From positions 62,001 to 126,000 of the forward strand of contig JBAXLI010000001.1 of the NCBI GenBank assembly GCA_037134895.1: a stretch of 64,000 nucleotides of DNA, read 5' to 3'. This DNA is from CAIRDP01 sp037134895. GTDB taxonomy: Bacteria; Bacteroidota; Bacteroidia; Bacteroidales; FEN-979. Positions 26,120 to 35,619 of this stretch are shown here, one piece after another. Within the stretch, counting starts at the first letter, position 1, and each line of letters starts with the position of its first letter. Under the pieces are notes generated by a model that was given only the letters and a program-made list of their open reading frames with translations, was not told the DNA's origin and searched no databases. The translations under genes were made by a program, and so were the position numbers.

Positions 26120-29100
26120 ATGTCGATAACTGAATTAGCGATAAAACGCCCATCCTTCATCATCGTGATCTTTCTGGCCCTGGGAATGATGGCGGTATTC
26201 GGATATTTCCAGCTGGGGTACGAATTGCTCCCCAAGATCGATTCACCCTGGGTGACGGTAAAAACCATTTATCCAGGCGCCTCTCCCGGCGAGGTTGAGA
26301 ACAATGTGACCCGGGTCATTGAAGATGCTCTATCGGGGATTGAGAAGGTAAAGAATATCAACTCTACTTCATTCGAAGGGCTTTCACTGATCTCTATTGA
26401 GTTTTACAGGACGCAGACTGTCAACATAGCTGTTCAGGATGTACAACGGAAGGTGAACGAGATCATTTCAACTTTGCCCAAGGATGTCAAAACACCTTCC
26501 CTTCTTACCTATTCGGTGAGCCAGATACCGGTTCTTCGCCTTTCACTGACATCAAACCTTTCCCCATCGAAATTCTATACCCTGGTCGACGACCAGATAA
26601 AGCCCAGGCTTTCGAGGGTGCAGGGGGTGGGTAATATCACCATCAACGGCGGATTGAAGCGCGAGATAAAGGTCAACATCGACGCCCAGAAGGTCAGGTC
26701 ATACGGGCTTTCGATAGGGCAGGTGGCCAACTCCATCAACATGGCGAATCTTGATTTCCCTACGGGAAAGCTTAAAGACCCCCTTCACCAGTTTGTTGTG
26801 CGCGTTGCAGGGAAGTTCACCTCTCTTGAAGAGATGAAAAACCTTGTTGTAGGCTATTCAAAAGAAGGAGGCGAGATCCGCCTCCGCGATATTGCCGAGA
26901 TCCATGATGCAACCATTGATCCCACACTGATAAGCCGTTTCAACGGGATTAACTCTCTCGGGCTTGAGATCCAGAAGCAAAACGACGCCAATATGGTGAA
27001 GGTATGCGACCTGGTAAAGAAGCAGCTGAAAGTTCTTCAAGCAGATTACAAAGGAGTGAACCTCCATTTCGACATCGCCGACGACCAGAGCATTTTCACC
27101 ATGGATGCCGCGCATGCCGTGATGGAAGATCTCGGTCTTGCAATACTTCTGGTTGCCACCGTGATGTTCCTTTTTCTTCATTCGGTGCGAACTTCGCTCA
27201 TCGTCATGGTGTCTATCCCCTGTTCACTTACCACGGCCTTCGTGGTCATGTGGATCTTTGGGATGTCGTTGAACCTGTTCACCCTCCTGGCTTTATCGCT
27301 GGTTATCGGGATCCTGGTCGACGACAGTATTGTGGTGCTCGAGAATATCTACCACCATCTTGAAAAAGGAGAGGATAAACTTACGGCCTCCATCAGGGGC
27401 CGCAACGAAATCGGTTTTGCAGCCATCTCCATCACCTTTGTCGACATCGTGGTATTCGTGCCCCTGGCGCTGACCACGGGGCTCATAGGCGATATCATCC
27501 GTGACTTTTCTATCATCATCCTGGTATCAACACTGACCAGTCTCATGGTCTCTTTCACGGTTACACCTATCCTTGCATCTCGTTTTGCCAGGCTTGAATC
27601 CATTGAATCGGAAAGCCTGCTGAATCGTTTCGGGAAGATCTTCGAAGGGGCATTCAATTGGCTTACGTCCAAATATGCCCTGATCCTGGGGTGGAGCCTG
27701 CGAAATCCTTATAAGGTTATGTTCATTGTGGCGGGAGGATTGATCATAACCTTTGTCATTCCGGCAGCGGGACTCACGGGGTTTGAATTCATGAAGCAGA
27801 CCGACCGCTCCCAGTTTTCGATCGCCTTGGAATATGCCCCGGGCACCACTCTTGAAAGTAACAACATCCAGACAAGAAAGATCGAGGCCATCATCGCCAC
27901 ACTGCCCGAGGTGACCAGCATTCTGACCAATGTTGGCAAGGGAAGCGATGGGGTAAGCACCGATAACAATACCGAGATTGTTGTGTCGCTTTGTCCGAAA
28001 AACAAGCGCTCCCTTTCGACCGCCGAGGTTGGTTCAAAAGTCAAGGAACTCACCTCCATGATCCCGGGAGTGAAAGTATTCATAAACCAGATCGGTTTCA
28101 CCGGGGGGGCCAGCTCCGCCCCGGTCCAGGTTGAGATCACAGGCATCAATTTTGATTCGATAATGAAATCGGCCAATATAGTGGCCAAAGCCCTCTTACT
28201 TACACCCGGAGTGACCTATATCAGGTTTTCAGCCACCAAAGGCAACCCGGAGACCAGGATTGAGATTGACCGTCAGAAGATGGCTGCTCTCGGACTGAGT
28301 GTAAGCGATGTAGGCTCGGCCCTCCAGATAGCGCTTACAGGGAATAACGATTCGAAATACCGGGACGGGCCCAACCAGTTCGATATCCGCGTTGCCGTAG
28401 ATAAATTCGACAGGACCAATCCGGATGATATTGCACATCTTTCGTTCATCAACGACAATAAAAGGATCATCGAGCTGCAGCAGTTTGCCAGCATTTACCA
28501 GTCATCGGGCCCCACCAAGCTGGAGCGTAAGAACCGCAATGCGCTGACCACGGTAAGCGCATATACCGACGGTTCGCCCGCAGGATCGATCGTTCAAGCC
28601 TTTGCAGCGCGCCTGGGCAATCTAAAGGCAGGAGGTACCGTGATCGGCTTCGGAGGTGACCAGGAGGAGATGCTTACATCTTTCCTCAGCTTGTTCGTGG
28701 CCCTGATCGCAGCTGTGATCTTCGTGTACTTTATCATGGTGATATTGTATGATTCCTTTATCTATCCTTTCGTGGTATTATTCTCAATCCCGGTAGCCCT
28801 GATTGGCGCTATTCTGGCGTTAGCTTTTACCGGGAACACCATCAACGTATTTTCAATCCTGGGGATTATCATGATGGTCGGACTGGTGGCAAAGAATGCG
28901 ATCCTCATTGTCGACCGCACTAATGAGAGAAGGGCTGAAGGAGAATCTATTTACGATGCCCTTATCGACGCGGGGAAGATGAGGATCCGACCTATATTCA
29001 TGACCACCCTGGCAATGGTGTTCGGAATGCTTCCTATTGCCACTGCGGCTGGAGCGGGAGCTGAGTGGAAGAACGGACTGGCCTGGGCCCTGATCGGAGG

Positions 29101-31588
29101 GCTTACCAGCTCGATGTTCCTCACCCTTGTGGTAGTTCCGATTATCTATGATAAAGTTGCCGGAATGATGGAGAAGCGTGATAAGAAAAGAGGGATGAAA
29201 GGATCTGCATCGGCAACAGTTGCTTCGGTCCTTTTCTTCGGATTCTTAATGCTTGGAGGTTCTCCGGATTTATTAGCCCAGCAGCCAGTTACCCAGTTAC
29301 CCAGTACCCGGGAATTTAACGACTTTGGCCAGAAAACTGTAACTATTGCAATCGTGTTCGACGGTCCGGCAAGGCTGAATGAATCCTACCGTGCCGGCCT
29401 GGAGAAAGAGATCAGGAGTCTCATGGCCGGACAGGTAGATGTGATCTTCCCCGATCCGCAGTCCCTCATCGGCAACTGGACCACAGCCAGTGTGAGAGTA
29501 TTGAATGACAGATTGCTTGCCGATAAGAGTGTGGATATCATTGTTTCAATGGGAGTTCTTGCAACAGATGAGCTCTGCCACCGCAAACATCTTCCGAAAC
29601 CGGTGATTGCAGCCCCCGTGATTAACAGGGAGCTGCAGAAAATCCCGTATTCACAGGGAAGCAGCGGGATCAACAACCTTACATACATCCAGCTCAAACC
29701 GGCTATCGAAAACGAGTTTGCCGAGATGAAAAAGATCGTGAATTTCGATAATCTTTCAATCATCGTAAGCAAGGATTATATGGACATTCTCAATCCCGAG
29801 CACCGGCCTTTCACGAATTTCGACACCATCAACGGGGTAAGGCTGAACCTGATCCTCTGTGACACTTCGGCAAATGATATCCTCAAAGCCCTGCCAAAAG
29901 AAACCAATGCCGTGTACCTTGATGCGATCATCAAGATGCCTGCAGAGCAGTTCAAAATACTAGTCGATTCCCTGACGGCAAGGAAACTACCGACTTTTGG
30001 ATTCGACCAGGTCGAAGTTGAAGCCGGGGTCCTTGCGTCACTTTATCCAAGCCTGATCGACCGGCTTTCGAAACGGGTTGCACTTGACATACAGCAGATC
30101 CTGTTCGGGGTGAACGCATCAACCCTTCCGGTTGAATTACTGACCGGAAAAGGATTGTTCCTGAACCTGAAGACATTTGCCAAACTCGGGTTGAAGATCC
30201 TTTCATGGGATATCCTTACCGAAGCAACTATTATTGATCTCGAGAAAAAAGACACAACGGTACAATTTGTTGATTTGAAAGATATCATGCTGCTTGCCCT
30301 CGACAGCAACCAGGCTTTGGTGGCAAAGAAGTTCGAGGTGAAGGCAGGAGCGAAGAACATTGACATTGCCAGGTCAAACCTGTTGCCCTACCTTGATGTG
30401 TACGCCCAGGGCAACCTGAACGATACAAAAAATTATCAGCCTCCCCAGCAGGTTGTTGCGAGTGGGTATCTGCAGCAAAGTGTATATTCCGAACCTAACT
30501 GGGCGAACCTGCAGGTAACGACTTCAAACCAGCAGGCTCTTGTCGAAGACATGTTCGGCAGGGAAATGGACATCGGCAACCAGAGCGCCCGGGCCTACCT
30601 GAACATCCTTGAAAGCAGGCATAATTTCCTGCTCCTGCTCAATAACCTGATGATAAGCCGTTCGAACCTTGAGATATCAAAGATGAAGAAAGAGTCGGGT
30701 TCGGTGGGCGAAAACGAGGTTTACCGCTGGCAGATCGAAGTAGCCAAGGCAAAAAAAGACGTGATCAACTCTTATTCCAATGTGACCATGTCGGTGTTCA
30801 AGCTGCTTGAGCTGATCCATGTAAGGTACCTTGTTTCATACAACCTCGCCGATGTCGAGCTTGAAACATCCGGACTCCTGATTGCCGACCCGGAGTTTGC
30901 AAAGATCCTTGAGGATCCTATAAGGCTTGACAAGCTCAGCAATTTCCTGGTTGAAGAGGGGAAGGCAGAATCACCCCTGATAAAGCAATACGATTTTCTG
31001 ATCAGCGCCCAGGAACGGTATGCAAAGTCGGCCAACATTTCGAGATTCATCCCGAACACTACAGCTTCGGGAAGTTATACCAACCGTCTGTACCAGACTA
31101 TGCCATCAGACTGGCCGTTCCCTGCCCCCAACGATACCTGGAACATTTCGGCCAAAGTGGAGATCCCTTTATTTACAGGGCTGAAGAATAACGCTACAAT
31201 GCAGAAGGCCAGGCTGACCCTGGCCCAGCGCAAGTATGAGAGACAGTCGCAACTTGACAGGCTGGAATCGGTCATCCGCAGTAACCTCACAACATTAATG
31301 TCAGATTACCTAAGCCACAAGCAATGGCTTATAGCCGAGACTGCAAGCCGCAAGAACCTGGAGCTTGTGACGAACCAATACCTGCTTGGCAAGAAAAGCA
31401 TACTCGACGTACTTGACGCCCAGCAGCAGTTCATTGTCAGCAGCATGTCGAGGAATGGGTCTTACTACACCTTCCTTCGAGATTATTTTGCACTCCAGGA
31501 GTCGCTGGGTAGGTTTGATTACATGTCGACTTCGACCCAGAACCAGCAATACCTGGCCCGGATCAAGGCTTTTATGGCAACCCCGTAG
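26120..31588 (+). CDS. Fusion of RND efflux permease, periplasmic-binding-like domain and TolC-like outer membrane factor
   Basis: A 1822-residue open frame with three normally separate parts. Residues 1-1025 are a complete RND permease (start MSITELAIKRPSFIIVIFLA; proton-relay pair Asp401-Asp402 in ILVDDSIVVLEN; a second transmembrane bundle near 850-1015). Met1026 starts a segment resembling a signal peptide (ATVASVLFFGFLMLGG, then LLAQ). Residues about 1070-1375 resemble the ABC-type substrate-binding fold (VTIAIVFDGPARLN, DIIVSMGVLATDELC). Residues about 1388-1822 are a TolC-type outer membrane factor with helical hairpin repeats (LTLAQRKYERQSQLDRLE, NQYLLGKKSILDVLDAQQQF). The two later parts are usually one separate gene. 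No stop lies between them here; whether the fused chain exists or reflects an indel is open. An octamer repeat lies in the linker. Confidence 0.85.
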   Translation: MSITELAIKRPSFIIVIFLALGMMAVFGYFQLGYELLPKIDSPWVTVKTIYPGASPGEVENNVTRVIEDALSGIEKVKNINSTSFEGLSLISIEFYRTQTVNIAVQDVQRKVNEIISTLPKDVKTPSLLTYSVSQIPVLRLSLTSNLSPSKFYTLVDDQIKPRLSRVQGVGNITINGGLKREIKVNIDAQKVRSYGLSIGQVANSINMANLDFPTGKLKDPLHQFVVRVAGKFTSLEEMKNLVVGYSKEGGEIRLRDIAEIHDATIDPTLISRFNGINSLGLEIQKQNDANMVKVCDLVKKQLKVLQADYKGVNLHFDIADDQSIFTMDAAHAVMEDLGLAILLVATVMFLFLHSVRTSLIVMVSIPCSLTTAFVVMWIFGMSLNLFTLLALSLVIGILVDDSIVVLENIYHHLEKGEDKLTASIRGRNEIGFAAISITFVDIVVFVPLALTTGLIGDIIRDFSIIILVSTLTSLMVSFTVTPILASRFARLESIESESLLNRFGKIFEGAFNWLTSKYALILGWSLRNPYKVMFIVAGGLIITFVIPAAGLTGFEFMKQTDRSQFSIALEYAPGTTLESNNIQTRKIEAIIATLPEVTSILTNVGKGSDGVSTDNNTEIVVSLCPKNKRSLSTAEVGSKVKELTSMIPGVKVFINQIGFTGGASSAPVQVEITGINFDSIMKSANIVAKALLLTPGVTYIRFSATKGNPETRIEIDRQKMAALGLSVSDVGSALQIALTGNNDSKYRDGPNQFDIRVAVDKFDRTNPDDIAHLSFINDNKRIIELQQFASIYQSSGPTKLERKNRNALTTVSAYTDGSPAGSIVQAFAARLGNLKAGGTVIGFGGDQEEMLTSFLSLFVALIAAVIFVYFIMVILYDSFIYPFVVLFSIPVALIGAILALAFTGNTINVFSILGIIMMVGLVAKNAILIVDRTNERRAEGESIYDALIDAGKMRIRPIFMTTLAMVFGMLPIATAAGAGAEWKNGLAWALIGGLTSSMFLTLVVVPIIYDKVAGMMEKRDKKRGMKGSASATVASVLFFGFLMLGGSPDLLAQQPVTQLPSTREFNDFGQKTVTIAIVFDGPARLNESYRAGLEKEIRSLMAGQVDVIFPDPQSLIGNWTTASVRVLNDRLLADKSVDIIVSMGVLATDELCHRKHLPKPVIAAPVINRELQKIPYSQGSSGINNLTYIQLKPAIENEFAEMKKIVNFDNLSIIVSKDYMDILNPEHRPFTNFDTINGVRLNLILCDTSANDILKALPKETNAVYLDAIIKMPAEQFKILVDSLTARKLPTFGFDQVEVEAGVLASLYPSLIDRLSKRVALDIQQILFGVNASTLPVELLTGKGLFLNLKTFAKLGLKILSWDILTEATIIDLEKKDTTVQFVDLKDIMLLALDSNQALVAKKFEVKAGAKNIDIARSNLLPYLDVYAQGNLNDTKNYQPPQQVVASGYLQQSVYSEPNWANLQVTTSNQQALVEDMFGREMDIGNQSARAYLNILESRHNFLLLLNNLMISRSNLEISKMKKESGSVGENEVYRWQIEVAKAKKDVINSYSNVTMSVFKLLELIHVRYLVSYNLADVELETSGLLIADPEFAKILEDPIRLDKLSNFLVEEGKAESPLIKQYDFLISAQERYAKSANISRFIPNTTASGSYTNRLYQTMPSDWPFPAPNDTWNISAKVEIPLFTGLKNNATMQKARLTLAQRKYERQSQLDRLESVIRSNLTTLMSDYLSHKQWLIAETASRKNLELVTNQYLLGKKSILDVLDAQQQFIVSSMSRNGSYYTFLRDYFALQESLGRFDYMSTSTQNQQYLARIKAFMATP
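29284..29307. repeat. Octamer repeat inside the RND-TolC fusion linker
   Basis: Two exact copies of CCAGTTAC and a third close copy lie just after the internal signal-peptide-like segment. On the other strand the unit is GTAACTGG, one base from the GTAACAGG unit of the 8324-8387 array. Confidence 0.7.
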
Positions 31589-31591
31589 TCT

Positions 31592-32845
31592 CTAAAGAGT
31601 ATTGATGTAATCGAGGATCTGGGGTGCATACATCGGGCGGATGAGATCGAAATGGTCGATCCACTGCTGTATCTGTAATGGGTTGGTCACACCTCCATTA
31701 TTGAATAGACCTGATGGAACCGGTACCAATCCGTCGTTATCGGGGAACGGGATCAGCCCTTTGAACAGGAAATAGCCGAGTTTGTCGATGGAGCTGTACC
31801 AGTCGGCAGGATAAATAGCCCATTTCCAGCCGGGGACCCCATTGATTGTAGCGAATTCCCCTGTGATCTGGCCTGCAATCGCGTAGTATTTGCCACGGTT
31901 GGCGATATCGGTGGGAGAATCGAGGATCATCTTGATATACTTCCCTTCAGGCGCCGGCATCATATTTCGGGGGCCGGGGTAGTTCATCATGCAGAACAGC
32001 GGAACATCTATCAGCTCGACCAGCTGGGTTCCCAGGTGAGGTGTTCCCAGTGTGACCAGTTTGGTGATGGAACCTCCGCTTACAATATATCCCCTTGATA
32101 CCAGTCCGCCCATGGAATGTCCTACCAGGATAGGATCAACCAGTCCATATCGTACCACTGAATCTCTAAGGGCCCTGCCGTTGATGATTATCGAGTCTTT
32201 CCAGTTGTACTGGAACAGCCAGATGTCATGCTTCGCCTTGAAGGCCGCGCTGAGCTGGTTTACGAGATTATATGTGGGTCCCAGGCCGGAGGTGCCGATC
32301 CAGCATTTCATGTTTGCACCCATTCCGTGGATGAAGATCACCGGGGGACCGGTAGGATTCGTGGCTGTATTAACCTTCGTAAAAATGTAGGTATTTGTTG
32401 CAAGTGAATTGCAGATGCTGTCGGTGTTCATCCCGAGGGTCGCCTGAAGTGATCCCTGGAATGATTTGCCGTTGCAAGTGACGTTCCCGGTTATCAGGGA
32501 AGGTTTTGTTAATGGGCTGAAATTTCCACTGAAAGAGAAGGAGTTCACATCGGATCCCATAATGGCATTGAATGTAAGACTGCCCCCGCTGACCAGCCCG
32601 GCGATAACTCCGACTGTTGCCGAGTTGTGTACCGCAATCGTTCCGCTTACGGCTGTGCCGCTCTGCTTGAGAGTTATGATATAGTACTTATCCACAGCCC
32701 CGGAAGTCTGCGCTGGCATAGCGAATTCATAATTCCCGGCCACATTCCCGTTGGTCACAGCAGGGTCGTCAGATGATTTTTTGCAGCCTGAAATGATCAC
32801 AGCGACGACCGCAATGAACAAGCCCATTTGTTTGATTGTTTTCAT
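31592..32845 (-). CDS. Alpha/beta-hydrolase (lipase-like) lipoprotein
   Basis: A 417-residue lipoprotein; lipobox ISGC with Cys21. The N-terminal 120 residues form a beta-rich domain of repeated GTIAVHNSATV/GNVTCNGKSF character. Residues about 165-417 are an alpha/beta hydrolase: oxyanion motif VIFIHGMGANM, nucleophile Ser244 in LVGHSMGGLVSRGY, acid in DNDGLVPVPSG and histidine in WIDHFDL. The layout is like triacylglycerol lipases and esterases of the PGAP1/LipA kind; substrate unknown. Its stop is three bases from the converging RND fusion gene. Confidence 0.87.
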   Translation of the reverse strand: MKTIKQMGLFIAVVAVIISGCKKSSDDPAVTNGNVAGNYEFAMPAQTSGAVDKYYIITLKQSGTAVSGTIAVHNSATVGVIAGLVSGGSLTFNAIMGSDVNSFSFSGNFSPLTKPSLITGNVTCNGKSFQGSLQATLGMNTDSICNSLATNTYIFTKVNTATNPTGPPVIFIHGMGANMKCWIGTSGLGPTYNLVNQLSAAFKAKHDIWLFQYNWKDSIIINGRALRDSVVRYGLVDPILVGHSMGGLVSRGYIVSGGSITKLVTLGTPHLGTQLVELIDVPLFCMMNYPGPRNMMPAPEGKYIKMILDSPTDIANRGKYYAIAGQITGEFATINGVPGWKWAIYPADWYSSIDKLGYFLFKGLIPFPDNDGLVPVPSGLFNNGGVTNPLQIQQWIDHFDLIRPMYAPQILDYINTL

Positions 32846-32948
32846 GTTTTCAGTTTAAGGTTTTTACTGTTCATTCCGGTTGGCAAACGAAGATAATGCA
32901 AATCCACAGTAATTAATAATTTTTGCAGATTAATTTCAAGACAAGTCA

Positions 32949-32986
32949 CGAAAAAAAAAGAGGCCATCCGCAGGGACAGCCTCTTT
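32949..32986 (-). terminator. Rho-independent terminator
   Basis: The arms AAAGAGGC (32957-32964) and GCCTCTTT (32979-32986) form a stem with a 14-base loop, and on the minus strand the stem is followed by a run of nine or more T. It lies 20 bases after the stop of the T9SS cargo gene at 33008 and should end its transcript. Confidence 0.85.
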
Positions 32987-33007
32987 GTAATAATTTGTTT
33001 TAAAGGA

Positions 33008-34240
33008 TTAATGTGTAACGGTAAGTTTACTTATATGGGTATCTTCAGGTGAAATAACTTTAATGAAATAAACACCGCTGGCCAGCCCAGAAACATTGAT
33101 ACTGGCATGTAATGCATTGACCAATGGTTTGGAGAGGAGGATCTGCCCGCTGTATGATAATAACTCGATAGTTTTTATTGTGGCATCGCTCCTCACATTT
33201 ACAATTTCCGAAGTGGGATTCGGATAAATAGTGATGCCGGTTTGTTTGTGTTCGCCAACCGAAACGCCACCTACAGTGACAGGCAAAGCGGGTGTGGGAT
33301 TTGATTCCCCGGCTGTATACACAGCGGTAACGGTATAGTTATAGGTCCCGGGGGCAAGTGCAAGATCATCGTAAAAAAGATCAGGCAATACTGTTGTATT
33401 TAGTTTTACTGCATTGCGGTAAACGTTGAATCCCTGCAAAGCCGGCTTACTCATATTGTTAACCGGTATCTGCGGATTTGCGATTCCCGTATTATGCGGA
33501 TGAGCCATCCGGTTTGCAAACGGAATAGGGGTCGTTAAGGCATTGGGGGATGCATTTACAGGAGCGAGTTCAACAATATTGCCCTTGGAGTACTCCACAA
33601 CAGCCCTGATGAAATATGTTTCATTCCATTGAGCCCAGGTACCGGCTCCGTCATCATGATCCCAGGCACGGCCGTTATTGGTGGTATTATAGCCCATGTA
33701 AACACTGTCTTCGATCGAACCGAAGCCGACCATGAAATCACCTGTGACATTGACATTGGCTGCACTGATGTCCACTTCTACCCAGTCATTGTCAACTGCA
33801 TTGGCAGTAGTGTCAAGCAGGATGTTGGTTCCTGGGGCAGTGCCGGTCCAGTTGAATACCTTTGGTTTAAATCCTGTCTTGGCCGGATTTGCAAATGTTG
33901 TATAATATTTAAGCTTCAGTATTTTGCAAGGGCCTATTGGCGACATACGCGACGACATGGTGTAACCCACATAAGAATATGCCCCCGTGGTAGTATTATT
34001 GTCATAAATCAGTTCTTCAAGCGAAGGACCTGAGGGACCTGACCAGGTGAGATGTACATCAGGGCTGTTAACTGAAGCCTCGAGATTTGTAGGCGGCAAT
34101 AATACCGGAAGGTTCAGGAAGCGGGCCAGGTGAGCCTGATCGTCAGCCGGAGAGAGGTTATTCTGCGAAAAGGATGAATTTGCTGCAGCAATGGCAAGCA
34201 GGATCATGAAAAGTTTGATTAAACGTAGACTGAGTTTCAT
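33008..34240 (-). CDS. Secreted protein with fibronectin III-like domain and T9SS type A sorting domain
   Basis: A 410-residue exported protein with a signal peptide (MKLSLRLIKLFMILLAIAAA, cleaved near SFSQ). A first domain after a proline-rich linker (LPPTNLEASVNSPDVHLTW) is fibronectin III-like; a middle jelly-roll-type domain (MSSRMSPIGPCKILKLKYY, GDFMVGFGSIEDSVYMGY) follows, then a second Fn3-like stretch (GFNVYRNAVKLN, YNYTVTAVYTAGESNP). The C-terminal 75 residues (IYPNPTSEIVNVRSD, GVYFIKVISPED) are a T9SS sorting domain. Similar middle domains occur beside peptidases in Bacteroidota, but no catalytic part is present. Ends in a clear terminator. Confidence 0.85.
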   Translation of the reverse strand: MKLSLRLIKLFMILLAIAAANSSFSQNNLSPADDQAHLARFLNLPVLLPPTNLEASVNSPDVHLTWSGPSGPSLEELIYDNNTTTGAYSYVGYTMSSRMSPIGPCKILKLKYYTTFANPAKTGFKPKVFNWTGTAPGTNILLDTTANAVDNDWVEVDISAANVNVTGDFMVGFGSIEDSVYMGYNTTNNGRAWDHDDGAGTWAQWNETYFIRAVVEYSKGNIVELAPVNASPNALTTPIPFANRMAHPHNTGIANPQIPVNNMSKPALQGFNVYRNAVKLNTTVLPDLFYDDLALAPGTYNYTVTAVYTAGESNPTPALPVTVGGVSVGEHKQTGITIYPNPTSEIVNVRSDATIKTIELLSYSGQILLSKPLVNALHASINVSGLASGVYFIKVISPEDTHISKLTVTH

Positions 34241-34459
34241 AGGACATGAAATTTAGGATTTGGTTAGAAAATTAGTATAAAATCTTTATGCTAATTTACC
34301 TGCCGGGGGGCCTGTGTGAAAAGATAATCGGCAAGTCAGTCAAATTATCCGGTGTTTGCTTTGAATCATTACACGATCCGCAAATTGATGATAATCATCC
34401 AGTCATTACTCCTGTGAAAAGATGAACAGTAAATGATCCTGTCTTTTTAACATATTTTT

Positions 34460-34491
34460 CTTGACTTATATGTTACAATTAGGTACATTTA
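34460..34491 (+). promoter_or_regulatory. Promoter of the duplicated CBM-like gene
   Basis: CTTG (34460-34463), 20-base spacer, TACATTTA (34484-34491), one base from the TAnnTTTG consensus. Leader of about 30 bases to the ATG at 34526. The divergent gap 34241-34525 shows no further gene. Confidence 0.5.
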
Positions 34492-34525
34492 CACTTCAAT
34501 TAGTAAATAACCAACAATTAAAACT

Positions 34526-35482
34526 ATGAAAAAGAATGTACTTTTAGTTATTATGTTATTCGCCTTTACCTCCTTCTTGAGTGTTAAGGTTATGGCTGAC
34601 AACACAGTCCTCCTTAGCGTAGATATGCATGGCTCAGGACTTGCAGCCGGTGAAGCTGTATATTTTTCAGGTGACTTTGGTGGCGCCTATGGCACATGGG
34701 CCGAACCAGGAACAAATCCTGCAAATCAGCTGACCGATCCTAATAATGATTCTATTTATACGTTAAGCATGACACTGCCTTCAGGCACTTATCATTTTAA
34801 ATTCTTTAAAGGCACAGGCTGGAATGGTGGCGAATGGACCGGAGATCCTAACAGGAACATGGTTGTTGCCGGCAGCTTCAATACCAACTACCATTGGGCT
34901 ATTATTGATGCAGCTGTGATTATGAATGTTGACATGCATGGTTCAGGTCTTGCTGCAGGCGAAGCTGTATACTTCTCAGGAAATTTCGGAGGAATCTATG
35001 GCAGCTGGAATGAGCCTGGTACAAACACCAACAACCAGCTTTTCGACCCCAACAACGATTCAATTTATTCGACAACAGTCATTCTTGCTCCTGCTGTATA
35101 TGCCTTTAAATTCTTCAAAGGAACCGGCTGGAATGGCGGAGAATGGGTCGGTGACCCCAACCGCGGAATCAAGGTTGTAAATGACACAACAGCTAACTTC
35201 CTTTGGGGGATATTGATCCCTGCAGGTACGGGCGAGAATCCTCTGGCAAGCATGGTTAGCGTGTATCCTGTACCGTTTAACAATTCGCTGCACATCAACG
35301 GAGCATCAGGCCTGAGTTCAATCAGCATTACATCAGTTAACGGGAAACAGGTCTTCAATATCCAGAACCCCACAGCTGAAAACTTTACCGCAAATACTTC
35401 TGCCCTTACCGCTGGTTTGTATTTTATCACCTTCACTCCGCAGACAGGTAATCCGTATACTGTTAAAATCATGAAATATTAA
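34526..35482 (+). CDS. Secreted protein with two near-identical CBM-like domains and T9SS sorting domain
   Basis: A 318-residue exported protein with a signal peptide (MKKNVLLVIMLFAFTSFLSV). Two tandem domains of about 105 residues (about 28-130 and 133-235) share long identical stretches: VDMHGSGLAAGEAVYFSG, then FKFFKGTGWNGGEW and GDPNR. The fold looks like a starch-binding or glycogen-binding CBM (CBM20/CBM48-like), inferred from the FKFF and NGGEW pattern. The last 75 residues (VYPVPFNNSLHINGASG, TAGLYFITFTPQTG) form a T9SS sorting domain. The DNA of the two repeats differs mostly at third codon positions. No catalytic domain is present. Own promoter and terminator. Confidence 0.82.
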   Translation: MKKNVLLVIMLFAFTSFLSVKVMADNTVLLSVDMHGSGLAAGEAVYFSGDFGGAYGTWAEPGTNPANQLTDPNNDSIYTLSMTLPSGTYHFKFFKGTGWNGGEWTGDPNRNMVVAGSFNTNYHWAIIDAAVIMNVDMHGSGLAAGEAVYFSGNFGGIYGSWNEPGTNTNNQLFDPNNDSIYSTTVILAPAVYAFKFFKGTGWNGGEWVGDPNRGIKVVNDTTANFLWGILIPAGTGENPLASMVSVYPVPFNNSLHINGASGLSSISITSVNGKQVFNIQNPTAENFTANTSALTAGLYFITFTPQTGNPYTVKIMKY

Positions 35483-35542
35483 ACTGACCAGGTCAGTAGT
35501 GATTTCTGCAGCTATTTCTCAGGAAAGCTGCTAATACTAAAT

Positions 35543-35580
35543 CGAATGGAGCCCCGTTAATAAAGGGGCTTCATTCGTTT
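35543..35580 (+). terminator. Terminator hairpin
   Basis: CGAATGGAGCCCC and GGGGCTTCATTCG form a 13-bp stem with a single wobble pair and a 9-base loop, followed by TTT. It lies 60 bases after the stop of the duplicated CBM-like gene. Confidence 0.8.
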
Positions 35581-35619
35581 AACAACAGCAGGTTAAGGAG
35601 TCTCTTAAAGAAATCCCAA

